A stretch of DNA of 32,741 nucleotides from TMED27 sp964350435 (GCA_964350435.1 CAYGJS010000022.1:1-32741); one strand, 5' to 3'; shown: positions 20,949 through 28,712, counted from the stretch's first letter. The notes: generated by a model from the letters alone, not told the origin. Program-made: numbers and translations.

Positions 20949-22628
20949 CTAACTTCCCCCTCGTTCTGGGGATAAACCCATGATCCGCCGCGGTAGCTCA
21001 GTGGTAGAGCGCGTCATTGGTAATGACGAGGTCGAGAGTTCAATTCTCTCTCGTGGCACCATTTCTCCCGCAAATGCGAATTTGGGGTCTTGGATCAAAA
21101 TCCCTTCGCCTATTTGTTTGATATGATTGAATAATTTGAACGGCGTTGTCGTTTCAGGGTGTTTTATACCGCCCTGTTTCGTGTAGCTGAGATGGCTGGA
21201 AAACGTCAGCCCCAGCACCAGCCTGCGCAGCTCCAAAACCCTTGAATCCCATAGGGTTTTCGGCGCAGAAACGTATCGCAAAGCGTGTTCAATCAAGCTA
21301 TCCAAAGTCATTGTTGGTCGCGCCGTTTGAGCGGCTTTTTCCAGCATCACCAGCTTGCGCTTCTCGGCTTCGTCAATGCGCTGCTCATAGGCTTGGACGA
21401 CACGCGGATTCGTCGCCTCGACAATCCGATCCACCAGATCGCTGATCTGTCGCTCGCAGCTTTCCGCCTCGCGCTTGAAGCCCGCCGCGATTTCATCGGC
21501 GCGGGCGAGACGCTGGTTCCAGCAATCGATCAGCATGGCTGTGGCGACCTTCACCAATGACGGCGCGGGCTGAAGCTGGCCGAGCAGATCGCCAAACTCG
21601 CCTTCGATCTTGTCGCGCGGGATCGTCTTGGACTTCTGGTCACAATCACGATTGACGCAGAAGTAATAGGCGTAGTGCTTCCGCTTGCCTTTGCACCAAC
21701 CGCCTGTGAGGTGATAGCCGCAGCCGCCGCACTTGACTGCGCCCCTGAGAGCGAAGTCCTCGCGGGTGTCGATGCGCGTTGGCGCGTAGGTGCCCTCTTT
21801 CAGTCGTCTTTGGATACGCTCATAAGTGGCGACCGAAATCAGGCCTTCATGCTGGCCCTCCCGAAGGCTTACGCCCCAGGCCTTAGAGCTGACGAGGCCT
21901 GCATAAACCTCCTTATCCAGGAACCTCACAATGCTCTGCGGGCGGATCGTGCCGTTTGGCTTGTCCTTCGGATACTCAGGCTGGGACTCGAGCCAGCGCA
22001 GCAGCTCAGCTTGCGAGGCGAAGCGGTTACTCGCAAAGCCCTCCAGCGCTTCCGCGCAGATCGAGGCCACAGGCTCATCACGCACCAGAGCTTTCCCGCC
22101 GCCCTTGGCGGGCACGAACTTCATGCCAATGGGCGCGCGGAAGACCCAATAGCCTTTTTCAAGGCGGGCTTTCATCTTCTGGACAACCTGGCGGCTGTTC
22201 TGCTCGCGCTCAAGCTGCCCTTGCGCGGCGATGATCGTTTCAATGAATTTGCCTTCGGGGCTCTCTTCAAATTTGAAGTTGAGGGACTCCACGCTCGCGC
22301 CGCGCGAAGACAGCTCCTGGCGCAGCGCGATATGCGCCGCCGTATCACGAGCGAGCCGCTTCAGATCATCGAAGATGACGACGTAGTCTTTGTGCCTTTG
22401 CGCATCCAGATAAGACAGCAGCGCGACCATGCCAGGGCGCTTGAGGTAATCCCCGCCACCCGAGATCGAGTCCGGAAACACCGCCTCGACCTCATAACCT
22501 TTCTGCGCAGCATACTGACGGCAGCGATGCTCCTGCGAATTAAGCCCATCGCCGTCCGAGGCCTGCTTCAGGGACGAAATTCGGCAATAGATGACGGCTG
22601 ATCTTCTGGTGGATGTGTTTCGTATCAT
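20949..22628 (-). CDS. Large serine recombinase (integrase) ending through tRNA-Thr
   Basis: Site-specific recombinase of the resolvase/large serine family, 559 residues, likely the integrase of the element. Visible: the resolvase domain with AVIYCRISSLKQ (catalytic serine at RISS), FDDLKRLARDTAAH with the catalytic arginines, and GKFIETIIAAQGQLEREQ; then the recombinase domain (GYWVFRAPIGMKFVP), a zinc ribbon (CGGCGYHLTGGWCKGK, CVNRDCDQ) and a coiled-coil region (ERQISDLVDRIVEATN). Residues about 523-548 are antisense tRNA (PRERIELSTSSLPMTRSTTE) and the last ones are flanking chromosome, so the native C-terminus is unknown. Its ATG overlaps the stop of the next gene upstream as ATGA. Confidence 0.9.
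   Translation of the reverse strand: MIRNTSTRRSAVIYCRISSLKQASDGDGLNSQEHRCRQYAAQKGYEVEAVFPDSISGGGDYLKRPGMVALLSYLDAQRHKDYVVIFDDLKRLARDTAAHIALRQELSSRGASVESLNFKFEESPEGKFIETIIAAQGQLEREQNSRQVVQKMKARLEKGYWVFRAPIGMKFVPAKGGGKALVRDEPVASICAEALEGFASNRFASQAELLRWLESQPEYPKDKPNGTIRPQSIVRFLDKEVYAGLVSSKAWGVSLREGQHEGLISVATYERIQRRLKEGTYAPTRIDTREDFALRGAVKCGGCGYHLTGGWCKGKRKHYAYYFCVNRDCDQKSKTIPRDKIEGEFGDLLGQLQPAPSLVKVATAMLIDCWNQRLARADEIAAGFKREAESCERQISDLVDRIVEATNPRVVQAYEQRIDEAEKRKLVMLEKAAQTARPTMTLDSLIEHALRYVSAPKTLWDSRVLELRRLVLGLTFSSHLSYTKQGGIKHPETTTPFKLFNHIKQIGEGILIQDPKFAFAGEMVPRERIELSTSSLPMTRSTTELPRRIMGLSPERGGS
20987..21061 (+). tRNA. tRNA-Thr (anticodon GGU)
   Basis: 75 nt including CCA (21059-21061). Acceptor GCCGCGG pairs with TCGTGGC through two G-U pairs; D arm TAGCTCAGTGGTAGAGC, anticodon stem CGTCA/TGACG with loop TTGGTAA, T arm with GTTCAATTC. 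Its 3' end abuts the integrative element, and the recombinase frame runs through it on the opposite strand. Confidence 0.95.
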
Positions 22629-22999
22629 GCCTCGACCCCTTCCCCTGCAGTATCGCAGGGGCGGGCTGCAGCATTGTTGAAATATTCGAATTTATTTTGA
22701 TGACTTAAACATACATGATCGCGAAGTGCTTGCGCCGATGGATCACGGAATTTGTGCGGTTGTCCACAGGCGTTCGTGTCTACTGTGAACCCCAGATCAA
22801 CGAAGCTGGCCATGATCGCGTAAAGAGCCCGGAGCAATTCCATCTTCTGGTCATCCGGGATGTCAGTGTCTTCAAGAAGCGGCATGTACGCTTCGAGATC
22901 AAACCGAACCGTGCACCTGGTTTCGCGCTGGACTTGGCCCTCTATTGGCAATGCGGACGCGCGCTCCGCTATTTGTGGTATGGTCCTGGTTTCCTCCAT
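22625..22999 (-). CDS. Small protein translationally coupled to the recombinase
   Basis: 124 residues, not recognised. Acidic N-terminal half with TVRFDLEAYMPLLEDTDIPD, then ELLRALYAIMASFVDLGFTVD and a Cys/His-containing C-terminal part (NACGQPH, VCLSHQNKFEYFNN) without a clear zinc motif. The ATG at 22999 has AAAAGGAG eight bases upstream. The stop overlaps the recombinase start (ATGA), which suggests a matched dose of the two proteins; a recombination directionality factor or a recombinase regulator is a guess from position only. No membrane segment is seen. Confidence 0.7.
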   Translation of the reverse strand: MEETRTIPQIAERASALPIEGQVQRETRCTVRFDLEAYMPLLEDTDIPDDQKMELLRALYAIMASFVDLGFTVDTNACGQPHKFRDPSAQALRDHVCLSHQNKFEYFNNAAARPCDTAGEGVEA

Positions 23000-23153
23000 G
23001 ACGCGTTCTCCTTTTCTGGTTAGCGTTTATCGATCATTTTCGTTCCTTCCTCTTCTTGCGCCGCGCATCGGCAGGATTGCCGATCACGAACAGAACAAAG
23101 CATGAACATACGCTCACTTGTACATTTTGGCAAGAAGAATCTGCTTGGCTTTA

Positions 23154-23173
23154 GGCCCGCGATTTAGCGGGCC
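23154..23173 (-). terminator. Hairpin at the 3' end of the 23164 gene
   Basis: GGCCCGC (23154-23160) and GCGGGCC (23167-23173) form a 7-bp GC stem with a 6-nt loop; the stop codon of the upstream gene on the minus strand lies in the loop. There is no U-tract, so this may be an mRNA-end hairpin rather than a true terminator. Confidence 0.4.
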
Positions 23174-23604
23174 ACTCTATCTCGCGACTTATCGCGGCGC
23201 GTTCCGTTTGACGACGTGCGCTCTTCTTTGAAGCGCGCGCGGCTGATGTCGGCACGGGATTTGTCGTCGTCATGCCAGTCCATGGTGCGCTGGGACTCTG
23301 GTCCCCGCTCTTCAGGTTTACGACCCTGCGAACGCTCGCGCTGGCGCTTCAGCACCTCTTGGTGGGTTTCGCGGGCCAGTTCGCCGGCGCGCAGCAGGTC
23401 TTTGGAGCCAAGCGTTGAGGTCTCGCGCGGATTGCCCTCATCGTCGCGGTAGAGCTTGGTGATGCGGGTGTTAAAAAGCGGGCCGAATTTGCCCTCGCTT
23501 CTCCAGGTCGCGCTGCGCAGATTCCCATCACGCAGCACAAACTCCGGCGCGTTCTCGCTGCGCTCATCGGCTTCATCGCCCATCGCCTCGGGCTCATCAT
23601 CCAT
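23164..23604 (-). CDS. Hypothetical mobile-element protein, charged
   Basis: 146 residues, not assigned. The N-terminal third is acidic, then comes an ordered core (EFVLRDGNLRSATWRSEGKF with ITKLYRDDEGNPRETSTLGS) that resembles small beta-rich proteins found beside conjugation genes, and the rest is a highly charged, probably disordered Arg/Glu/Ser tail. The core contains an FGPLFNTR and TKLYRD pattern seen in my memory of element-borne proteins of unknown role. The ATG at 23604 is the only good start. It lies 35 bp from the next gene on the same strand and ends at a hairpin. It might bind nucleic acid, but that is inference only. Confidence 0.6.
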   Translation of the reverse strand: MDDEPEAMGDEADERSENAPEFVLRDGNLRSATWRSEGKFGPLFNTRITKLYRDDEGNPRETSTLGSKDLLRAGELARETHQEVLKRQRERSQGRKPEERGPESQRTMDWHDDDKSRADISRARFKEERTSSNGTRRDKSRDRVAR

Positions 23605-23639
23605 GGTCTTTCATCCTTGTCTTGAACGGCTTTAAAGGA

Positions 23640-23876
23640 TCAGCGCTCGAACGAGCGTTGATAGGGCTGCATGGAATCACGGCGCATTTTGCTCGCGGCG
23701 CGAATGAGACGGGTTTCCACTAGAAAGAGCCGATTGGCCTTGAACTGCTGGAGCCGCCAGGACCGCTCGTCCAGACAAACCCCGCCCGGCTCCATCGTGT
23801 AGGCGGGCTCGGCAACTTTGATCTCATCGCGCAGGCGATCCGCCTCCTTGCGCGTGGCAATGTCGGGGGTGTTCAT
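23640..23876 (-). CDS. Small hypothetical protein
   Basis: 78 residues, unrecognised. Charged, mainly helical, with the segment DERSWRLQQFKANRLFLVETRLIRAAS (in part) between a basic start and a basic end. The ATG at 23876 has GGAGCACC just upstream. It lies between the coupling-protein relic (24 bp upstream) and the charged protein downstream, on the same strand, so it belongs to the same transcription unit. No domain can be seen. Confidence 0.55.
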   Translation of the reverse strand: MNTPDIATRKEADRLRDEIKVAEPAYTMEPGGVCLDERSWRLQQFKANRLFLVETRLIRAASKMRRDSMQPYQRSFER

Positions 23877-23899
23877 TGGTGCTCCTCAAATACGTCTGG

Positions 23900-26287
23900 T
23901 TAAGACACGCACGACCAGACGCCGCTGCAGTACTGGGGATAGTCCGCGTATTGGGCGGGAACATTCTCGCGCCTGACCTCAAGCCAGCGATGACCCCAGC
24001 GAGTCTTAACACGCACGCGGGTTTCGGGCGGGTGATAGGGGTTCGGATGGAAGCGTCCCGCCATGAACTCTTGCTCATAGTAGGGCTTGCGATCCGCATA
24101 GAGCGGGCGCGCCAGATTATCGATGAAGATGTACTGCTTGTCGTTTGGCGTGTGCATGATCTCATCGGGCGTGCGCAGCAGACGCTGCTGCTTGGTGCGG
24201 TGCTCGGCCTCGCGGCGGTAATGGGCAACGCTCATCCCGGCCATGAACGGATCACCGCCGCTCATCATCGATTGCAGGGCTTGGTGCTTGGCATGGCGGG
24301 CGCGGGCTTGCGCCAGTTCATCATCGTATTGAAGCGTCTGCACGCCGAGCATCCGTGAAACGGTGGTCGCCGTCTCGATGTCTCTGATGGTGAAGTAGCT
24401 TCGCACCTGCGCGCTAGAGGTGATGATATTGCCGGCCTTGGGGCCGAGTTGATCCATCTGATAAGTCGACTGGAATACCGCCCAGGGGCGGATGCCGATC
24501 CCTGCGCCGTAGGTGAAGAGCTGCGTCACCAGCGGAAAGCCACCAAGCTGCGCGCATTCATCCAGTATCCAGGTCTGGCGCGGCGTTTGTGGCTGGCGGG
24601 CTTTGTAGATCATCCCGGCCACGAACAGCGCCTTGATCACGGGCGCCCACGGCGCAATGAACTCTGCGGGCGGCATGATGTAGAGCTGGGTGGAGCGCCC
24701 ATGCACACAGAGCTGCGCAAGTGAGAAATCAAACGGCGGCGAGACGGCGCGCAGCAGTGTCGGATCAGACAGGCAGGACAGCGCCTTGAACAGCTCGCCG
24801 ACAATGCCCTGATAGCCCGTGCTGGATGAGTCCTGGCGCGCATTGGCAATCTCTTCTTCGATGCGCGCAGACACCTCAAAGCCCGCCTGGCTCATCTCGA
24901 AGGCAAAATCCAGCCACTTATCCCCGCCGCCGGGGATCAGGTTCACCGTGCTGTAAAGCTGGCCGAGCGTCAGGACGCCGTGCATGCGCACCAGCGTCAG
25001 GATGATCCCTTCCAGAAATTCCCGCGCGCGCCCCTCGAAGTAATCGGAGTTTTTGTTCGTGGTCGGAGGGATCAGGTTCTGGCACAGCACCTTCACATCC
25101 GAGATCAGGCTCGGGCTATCGATGCGCACATACATGCGGGCGCGTTCAAGTTCGTGCATTGGCGTCAGCGTCGGCGGCACCGCTACCAAATCGGGTTGAC
25201 TGAGGTAAGCCTCGGAAAGCGACAGGAATGAGGGTGAGCGAAGTTCGAACTCAAGATCGCAGCGCCGCTTCAGTAGGTTAGAGAACGCGATAAAGACGCC
25301 CTCCGGCAACTGGCTTGGCATCCACTCGGGAAGTTGAGCGCCTGGAACAGGCGTTCCTTCTCCGACAATTTCATCCAAGCCGTCTAGGAATAAGACAACA
25401 GGTTTGCTCTTGCCGATTCTGCCTTGGCTGGCCTGCACGTGAAGCCAGTTTTCAAAGGTCGATACGGCGTGGCGGTAATTCTGGGGTTTAGGAGGGGCAG
25501 CCATGCCGTGCATTTGGATTTGCGCCAGCAAGCCATGCAGAGCGTTCGGGACGCTATTCTCATTCGGATGTCCGGGGAATTTTCGGAAGAAATGGATGCC
25601 CGCTCGCGCGTTCGGGAGAAGGTCACGCGCTCGGCGGTACAGGCTAGCGAGTATCGAGGATTTTCCCTTGCCTGCCCCGGATACCAACTCCCAGTAGCCG
25701 CGATCATTCCCGCCGACGAAAGCTTCAAAGTCGCGTTCTATCCGATGCGGATGGTATCCTTGCCCAAGGGCCTTGGCCATCTGCTGGTGAAAGCTGAGTT
25801 GTTCAAACGCGCCCTTCTCTTCCTGGATGTCTACCGAAGCGACAGCTTGCTCATAGGCGGCTTTGGGGTCTTCGAGATCGAGAGGCGGATGGATGCCGGA
25901 CACTTCATACGGGTGGTATCGGACCCCCAGTTCTTTCAGCTGATTGTAGAATTCTCTAGTCGCATCCGGCGATCTCCAGGCTGCCCACGCAAGGAAAACC
26001 ACGGCTTCACGGTGCGCACCATTTTCTATATCACCAATAGCCTGAGAGAGCTTTTTCCACTTGTCAAATGAGTGAAGGCAAGCCGGTTGCTCAAACCCAT
26101 TGCGGTGACAGAGCAACCACATTTGATACCATTGGTCGGGTCGTTTGCCGGGTCCCTTATAAGGCCTAGAAACAGACCTGATGTGATCCTTTAGCAGCAT
26201 TAGGTAGGGAAAGTTCTTGTTTCGTCCAGAGCCGACATTCTGCGCCCGCAGCGTTTGAATGTCCGCAACAAAGTCGGCGTTGCTCAA
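23900..26287 (-). CDS. Chimera: NACHT/STAND-like NTPase N-terminus fused to VirD4/TraG C-terminus
   Basis: One uninterrupted frame of 795 residues. Residues about 1-350 carry an unknown N-terminal part and an NTPase core with Walker A SGAGKGKSS (203-211), Walker B PVVLFLDGLDEI (296-307) and LPEGVFIAFSNL, typical of NACHT/STAND proteins. From about residue 385 (RIDSPSLISDVKVLCQNLIP, SDYFEGRAREFLEGIILTLV) to the end it matches the C-terminal half of type IV coupling proteins, including its own Walker B TWILDECAQLGG (572-583), then IRPWAVFQSTYQMDQL. The coupling protein's transmembrane part and Walker A are absent. The start is TTG at 26287, with GAGAG six bases upstream. It may be a deletion fusion of two genes; activity is unknown. 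Confidence 0.8.
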   Translation of the reverse strand: MSNADFVADIQTLRAQNVGSGRNKNFPYLMLLKDHIRSVSRPYKGPGKRPDQWYQMWLLCHRNGFEQPACLHSFDKWKKLSQAIGDIENGAHREAVVFLAWAAWRSPDATREFYNQLKELGVRYHPYEVSGIHPPLDLEDPKAAYEQAVASVDIQEEKGAFEQLSFHQQMAKALGQGYHPHRIERDFEAFVGGNDRGYWELVSGAGKGKSSILASLYRRARDLLPNARAGIHFFRKFPGHPNENSVPNALHGLLAQIQMHGMAAPPKPQNYRHAVSTFENWLHVQASQGRIGKSKPVVLFLDGLDEIVGEGTPVPGAQLPEWMPSQLPEGVFIAFSNLLKRRCDLEFELRSPSFLSLSEAYLSQPDLVAVPPTLTPMHELERARMYVRIDSPSLISDVKVLCQNLIPPTTNKNSDYFEGRAREFLEGIILTLVRMHGVLTLGQLYSTVNLIPGGGDKWLDFAFEMSQAGFEVSARIEEEIANARQDSSSTGYQGIVGELFKALSCLSDPTLLRAVSPPFDFSLAQLCVHGRSTQLYIMPPAEFIAPWAPVIKALFVAGMIYKARQPQTPRQTWILDECAQLGGFPLVTQLFTYGAGIGIRPWAVFQSTYQMDQLGPKAGNIITSSAQVRSYFTIRDIETATTVSRMLGVQTLQYDDELAQARARHAKHQALQSMMSGGDPFMAGMSVAHYRREAEHRTKQQRLLRTPDEIMHTPNDKQYIFIDNLARPLYADRKPYYEQEFMAGRFHPNPYHPPETRVRVKTRWGHRWLEVRRENVPAQYADYPQYCSGVWSCVS

Positions 26288-26325
26288 AACACACTCTCAT
26301 TTTCTGCAACTTTGTCATCCTGTAT

Positions 26326-27024
26326 TTAGTCTAGCTTTGGTAGTTCGGGAAGCACCGAAACCTTCTGACCCGCAAGGTGAAACTCCTGCTCAATGATTTC
26401 TCCAGTATTCTCATCTCGCCTGACCACAGCCGGTCCATCGGCGCGATGCTGGCGTCCATCAAAATACCAAGTTTCAAGCTCCGCGACACCAGTTTTGGCG
26501 TCCCTGTAGGTTTCGGCCGGGCCGTCTATCCTGTGCAAACGTCCATGCTGCTCCCACATCTCTTCGAAGATTACACCGGTGTCGCTATCAACAAGAAACT
26601 GCGACGGACCATCCACTCGATGGGAAACTCCATTGACGTACCACGATGCAAACGTACACATCAGATTGTCGCCTGTATCGTATAATTCACTGTACCACCA
26701 CGAACGATCGGCGGGGCCATCTTCTCGATGAAGAACGCCACCTCTATACCACTCTTCTTTTCGGTAATTCTCAAACTGAACCAGTATTGCAGGGGCGCTG
26801 TCGCGGTGACGTCTCCCATTCTGATACCATTCCTCACGGCATATCTCGCCATTATCGACACGGCGCTCGATAATAGCCGGTCCATTTTCTCGATGCAGTT
26901 GCCCATTGAGCTTCCAAGTCTCCCGCAAGACGGCCATTTCCTGCACTTCTTCTAGGACCTCTTCGACTGTTACTTCGTAAGTTGCCATCTCCACTTTGCG
27001 CGCCGTGGTTTTCAACGCCTCCAC
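26326..27024 (-). CDS. Repeat protein with six W-x(2-3)-G-x2-HR-x-DGPA motifs
   Basis: 232 residues from GTG at 27024; an ATG at 26988 is also possible. Six copies of a MORN-like unit are visible: NGQLHRENGPA, NGRRHRDSAPA, GGVLHREDGPA, NGVSHRVDGPS, HGRLHRIDGPA and DGRQHRADGPA, each preceded by a W and aromatic residues, spaced about 30 residues apart. This HRxDGPA motif occurs in proteins of the YwqK/MORN type of unclear function and in some mobile elements. No signal peptide. The stop lies 38 bp upstream of the chimera on the same strand, so the two may be transcribed together. Binding of a partner protein is a plausible role. Confidence 0.65.
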   Translation of the reverse strand: MEALKTTARKVEMATYEVTVEEVLEEVQEMAVLRETWKLNGQLHRENGPAIIERRVDNGEICREEWYQNGRRHRDSAPAILVQFENYRKEEWYRGGVLHREDGPADRSWWYSELYDTGDNLMCTFASWYVNGVSHRVDGPSQFLVDSDTGVIFEEMWEQHGRLHRIDGPAETYRDAKTGVAELETWYFDGRQHRADGPAVVRRDENTGEIIEQEFHLAGQKVSVLPELPKLD

Positions 27025-27112
27025 TGTCTTTATTACATAATCAATGCGGAATAGTCAATAAGTTTCAACGGTGTGGATCATACATGCCCGCGCACCCCGC
27101 CCCGCGAGGCTA

Positions 27113-27151
27113 CTCATAACTTCTCATAACTCTGGCGCGTTCACTCATAAC
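27113..27151. repeat. Three direct CTCATAAC repeats
   Basis: CTCATAAC at 27113-27120, 27123-27130 and 27144-27151, followed by a GCTGATCGCTGATCAGC stretch (27176-27192) that contains the palindrome GCTGATCAGC. Iteron-like spacing of 10 and 21 bp puts them on one helix face. The function is unproven; an operator or transfer/replication origin is possible. Confidence 0.45.
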
Positions 27152-27205
27152 GCTCGGTCAACCAGGCTTGCGACAGCTGATCGCTGATCAGCCGGAGACG
27201 GGCCC

Positions 27206-27234
27206 GTTTCCCCAACCTTCTCGACTGGGGAAAC
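27206..27234 (+). promoter_or_regulatory. Hairpin covering the ribosome site of the 27238 gene
   Basis: GTTTCCCCA (27206-27214) and TGGGGAAAC (27226-27234) form a perfect 9-bp stem with an 11-nt loop. The 3' arm holds the GGGGAAA ribosome site and ends 3 nt before the ATG, so the folded form would block initiation. Confidence 0.6.
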
Positions 27235-27237
27235 ATC

Positions 27238-27636
27238 ATGAGACGAATAACGCAGCTTGAGCTGTCGAATCCGGAGTTCATTCGCGATCTTCGAAACTAC
27301 ACCGCCTTTCTCGGCAAAGCCCTAGGGCTGACACCGTGGTGCTGGCGGGACTGGATGATTGATCTCTACCGAGATCTTGATCCGGTCATCATCGACGAGA
27401 ACGGCACCGAAGTTTTCCTCGACTTCGAGTGCTTCGAGGGCACTGACGAATTCGATGACGAACCAGACACAATCGCCTATTGGTTCAGGGATTTCTGCCG
27501 GCGCGTCCCACAGCACATAAAGCCAAGAGTGCGCGCCGAAGCCCGACCGCGGATTGTGACGATGGGAACACTCTTAAGCGTCTATGACCCCAAAGAGGCG
27601 CAGCACTGGGGCCGGCGTATCACAATGGCCCCCTAG
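27238..27636 (+). CDS. Hypothetical element protein, acidic
   Basis: 132 residues, unrecognised. Basic start MRRITQLEL, a helical stretch NPEFIRDLRNYTAFLGKALGL, aromatic patch TPWCWRDWMIDLY, a strongly acidic middle (FLDFECFEGTDEFDDEPDT) and a basic end. There is no signal peptide or membrane segment. The ATG at 27238 stands three bases after a perfect hairpin that contains its ribosome site, so translation is probably regulated. It is the only plus-strand gene of the element and follows the iteron-like region. Confidence 0.5.
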   Translation: MRRITQLELSNPEFIRDLRNYTAFLGKALGLTPWCWRDWMIDLYRDLDPVIIDENGTEVFLDFECFEGTDEFDDEPDTIAYWFRDFCRRVPQHIKPRVRAEARPRIVTMGTLLSVYDPKEAQHWGRRITMAP

Positions 27637-27652
27637 TTCAGCCAAGCCCAAA

Positions 27653-27685
27653 AAGCAGCCTTCGAGCCTCACTCGGAGGCTGCTT
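27653..27685. terminator. Strong hairpin terminator
   Basis: AAGCAGCC (27653-27660) pairs with GGCTGCTT (27678-27685), with an inner CGAG/CTCG stem. On the minus strand it is followed by TTTTT, which suits termination of leftward transcription; on the plus strand it closes the 27238 gene. Confidence 0.65.
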
Positions 27686-27803
27686 CACGCTTCATTCCTC
27701 CTGGGCGTGTCGGCCAAACCTGGGCTGCTACACGAACAGAGCGGAACGGGAGAGAAGTACTAAACGAAGGTCAGCGGCTTATTCGGGGGTTAGGCTTGTC
27801 ATT

Positions 27804-28055
27804 CTAAGCCGCCTCGCGCCACCCGTCCGCCTTCCTCGGTCGCCCCGGAAACCGCCCCTCGCGTGCAGCGACTTCCATCCCCGCCAGCGTCCGCTCACGA
27901 ATGATTGAGCGCTCGAGCTGCGCGACGGCGGCGAGGATGTGAAACACGAACTCCCCCATCGCGGTTGAGGTGTCGATTTTCTCGGTCAGGGACTCGAACT
28001 TCGCGCCGCGCGCCTCTAGCAGCGCGTTCACCTCGATCAGAGGCGGGAGGGGCAC
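27804..28055 (-). pseudogene. Truncated serine resolvase (Tn3/Hin-type), N-terminus missing
   Basis: 83 residues from a GTG. The sequence EARGAKFESLTEKIDTSTAMGEF, then HILAAVAQLERSIIRERTLAG and EGRFPGRPRK is the C-terminal half of a resolvase/DNA invertase catalytic domain with part of its linker. The catalytic serine segment, normally some 60-80 residues further N-terminal, is absent, and the upstream bases do not continue the frame. The C-terminal helix-turn-helix is cut short as well. It is a remnant of an older transposon at the right side of the element. Confidence 0.8.
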
Positions 28056-28313
28056 GCTTCAGGCGGCGGGCCTTTAGAGCGTTGGATTCATTGTGCTTTA
28101 CATATGGACGGCAGCGCAGTTTTTCTTGCCAAGCGTTTTGCTTTTGTGTTACGTTCCGTATTGAAATTTAGGCCGTTGTTTTTATTCGACTTGATAACAC
28201 GCGCGGGACGTTGCGAATCGGAACCGGGCAGATCACAGAAAAAGGGTCCTTTTTCCGCCGATTTGCTCAATGATTACAGAGCGTTGTCCCGCCCAAGAAG
28301 AGGCGAAAGTGCC

Positions 28314-28712
28314 ATGATTAAAAATATCACAGCCGCTTTTGGTGCCCTGGCGGCAGCGACCATGACGCTCACTGGAAGCGCGAACGCGCAAGACGCGGAA
28401 GTGGTCCGTATTGAAGCGAGCGCAGAAGCCGGTCAAAGTCCGATCACTGTCGCGAGCGTTGACACATCCCCTCAGCAAGTGAACTTCGCAACGGCGGCAG
28501 AAGGCAAGCCCGTGCAATTTATCTACGGCTCTGGTGTGAACAGCTTCAATTTGCAGCGTGTCGTGGAGAGCATCGAAGAGGCGGGGTGCCCCGTTACGAC
28601 TATGGAAACCGGCAATTCGACATTTGTTGTCGCAAGAACAAACGGTGATGGGATCAGCACCAAAGATGTCGTTTTTGCTGGCCAATGGAGCTTGGAAAAT
28701 TGCCTGGACTAA
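28314..28712 (+). CDS. Secreted protein of unknown function
   Basis: 132 residues. N-terminal signal peptide: basic MIKN, hydrophobic ITAAFGALAAATMTL and cleavage after SANAQ. The mature part is acidic and beta-rich with two cysteines (EEAGCPV and ENCLD) that could form a disulfide in the periplasm. The upstream open frame to 28104 is not needed; the ATG at 28314 has GAGG about ten bases upstream. It is convergent with the coiled-coil gene and overlaps its stop by 4 bp. Possibly part of the element, possibly older chromosome. No family recognised. Confidence 0.65.
   Translation: MIKNITAAFGALAAATMTLTGSANAQDAEVVRIEASAEAGQSPITVASVDTSPQQVNFATAAEGKPVQFIYGSGVNSFNLQRVVESIEEAGCPVTTMETGNSTFVVARTNGDGISTKDVVFAGQWSLENCLD

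Larger units (their letters stand above)
21062..28055. mobile_element. Decayed integrative element next to tRNA-Thr (right limit inferred)
   Basis: Starts at the 3' end of tRNA-Thr(GGU) and contains a large serine recombinase, its coupled partner, small unknown genes, a coupling-protein relic, a repeat protein and a truncated resolvase at the right. Base composition and gene content differ from the housekeeping genes on both sides. I found no copy of the tRNA 3' end further right, so the right border is only placed at the resolvase fragment and could lie nearer 30 kb. Confidence 0.6.

Noticed and set aside
20987..21061. RERIELSTSS-type peptide as a protein domain
   Set aside because: It is antisense tRNA sequence, a known source of false conserved peptide segments.
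21675..22601. 308-residue open frame on the plus strand
   Set aside because: Antisense to the serine recombinase, whose domains are clear.
27113..27151. CRISPR array
   Set aside because: Repeats are only 8 bp with 2- and 13-bp spacers and only three copies; no cas gene is present.
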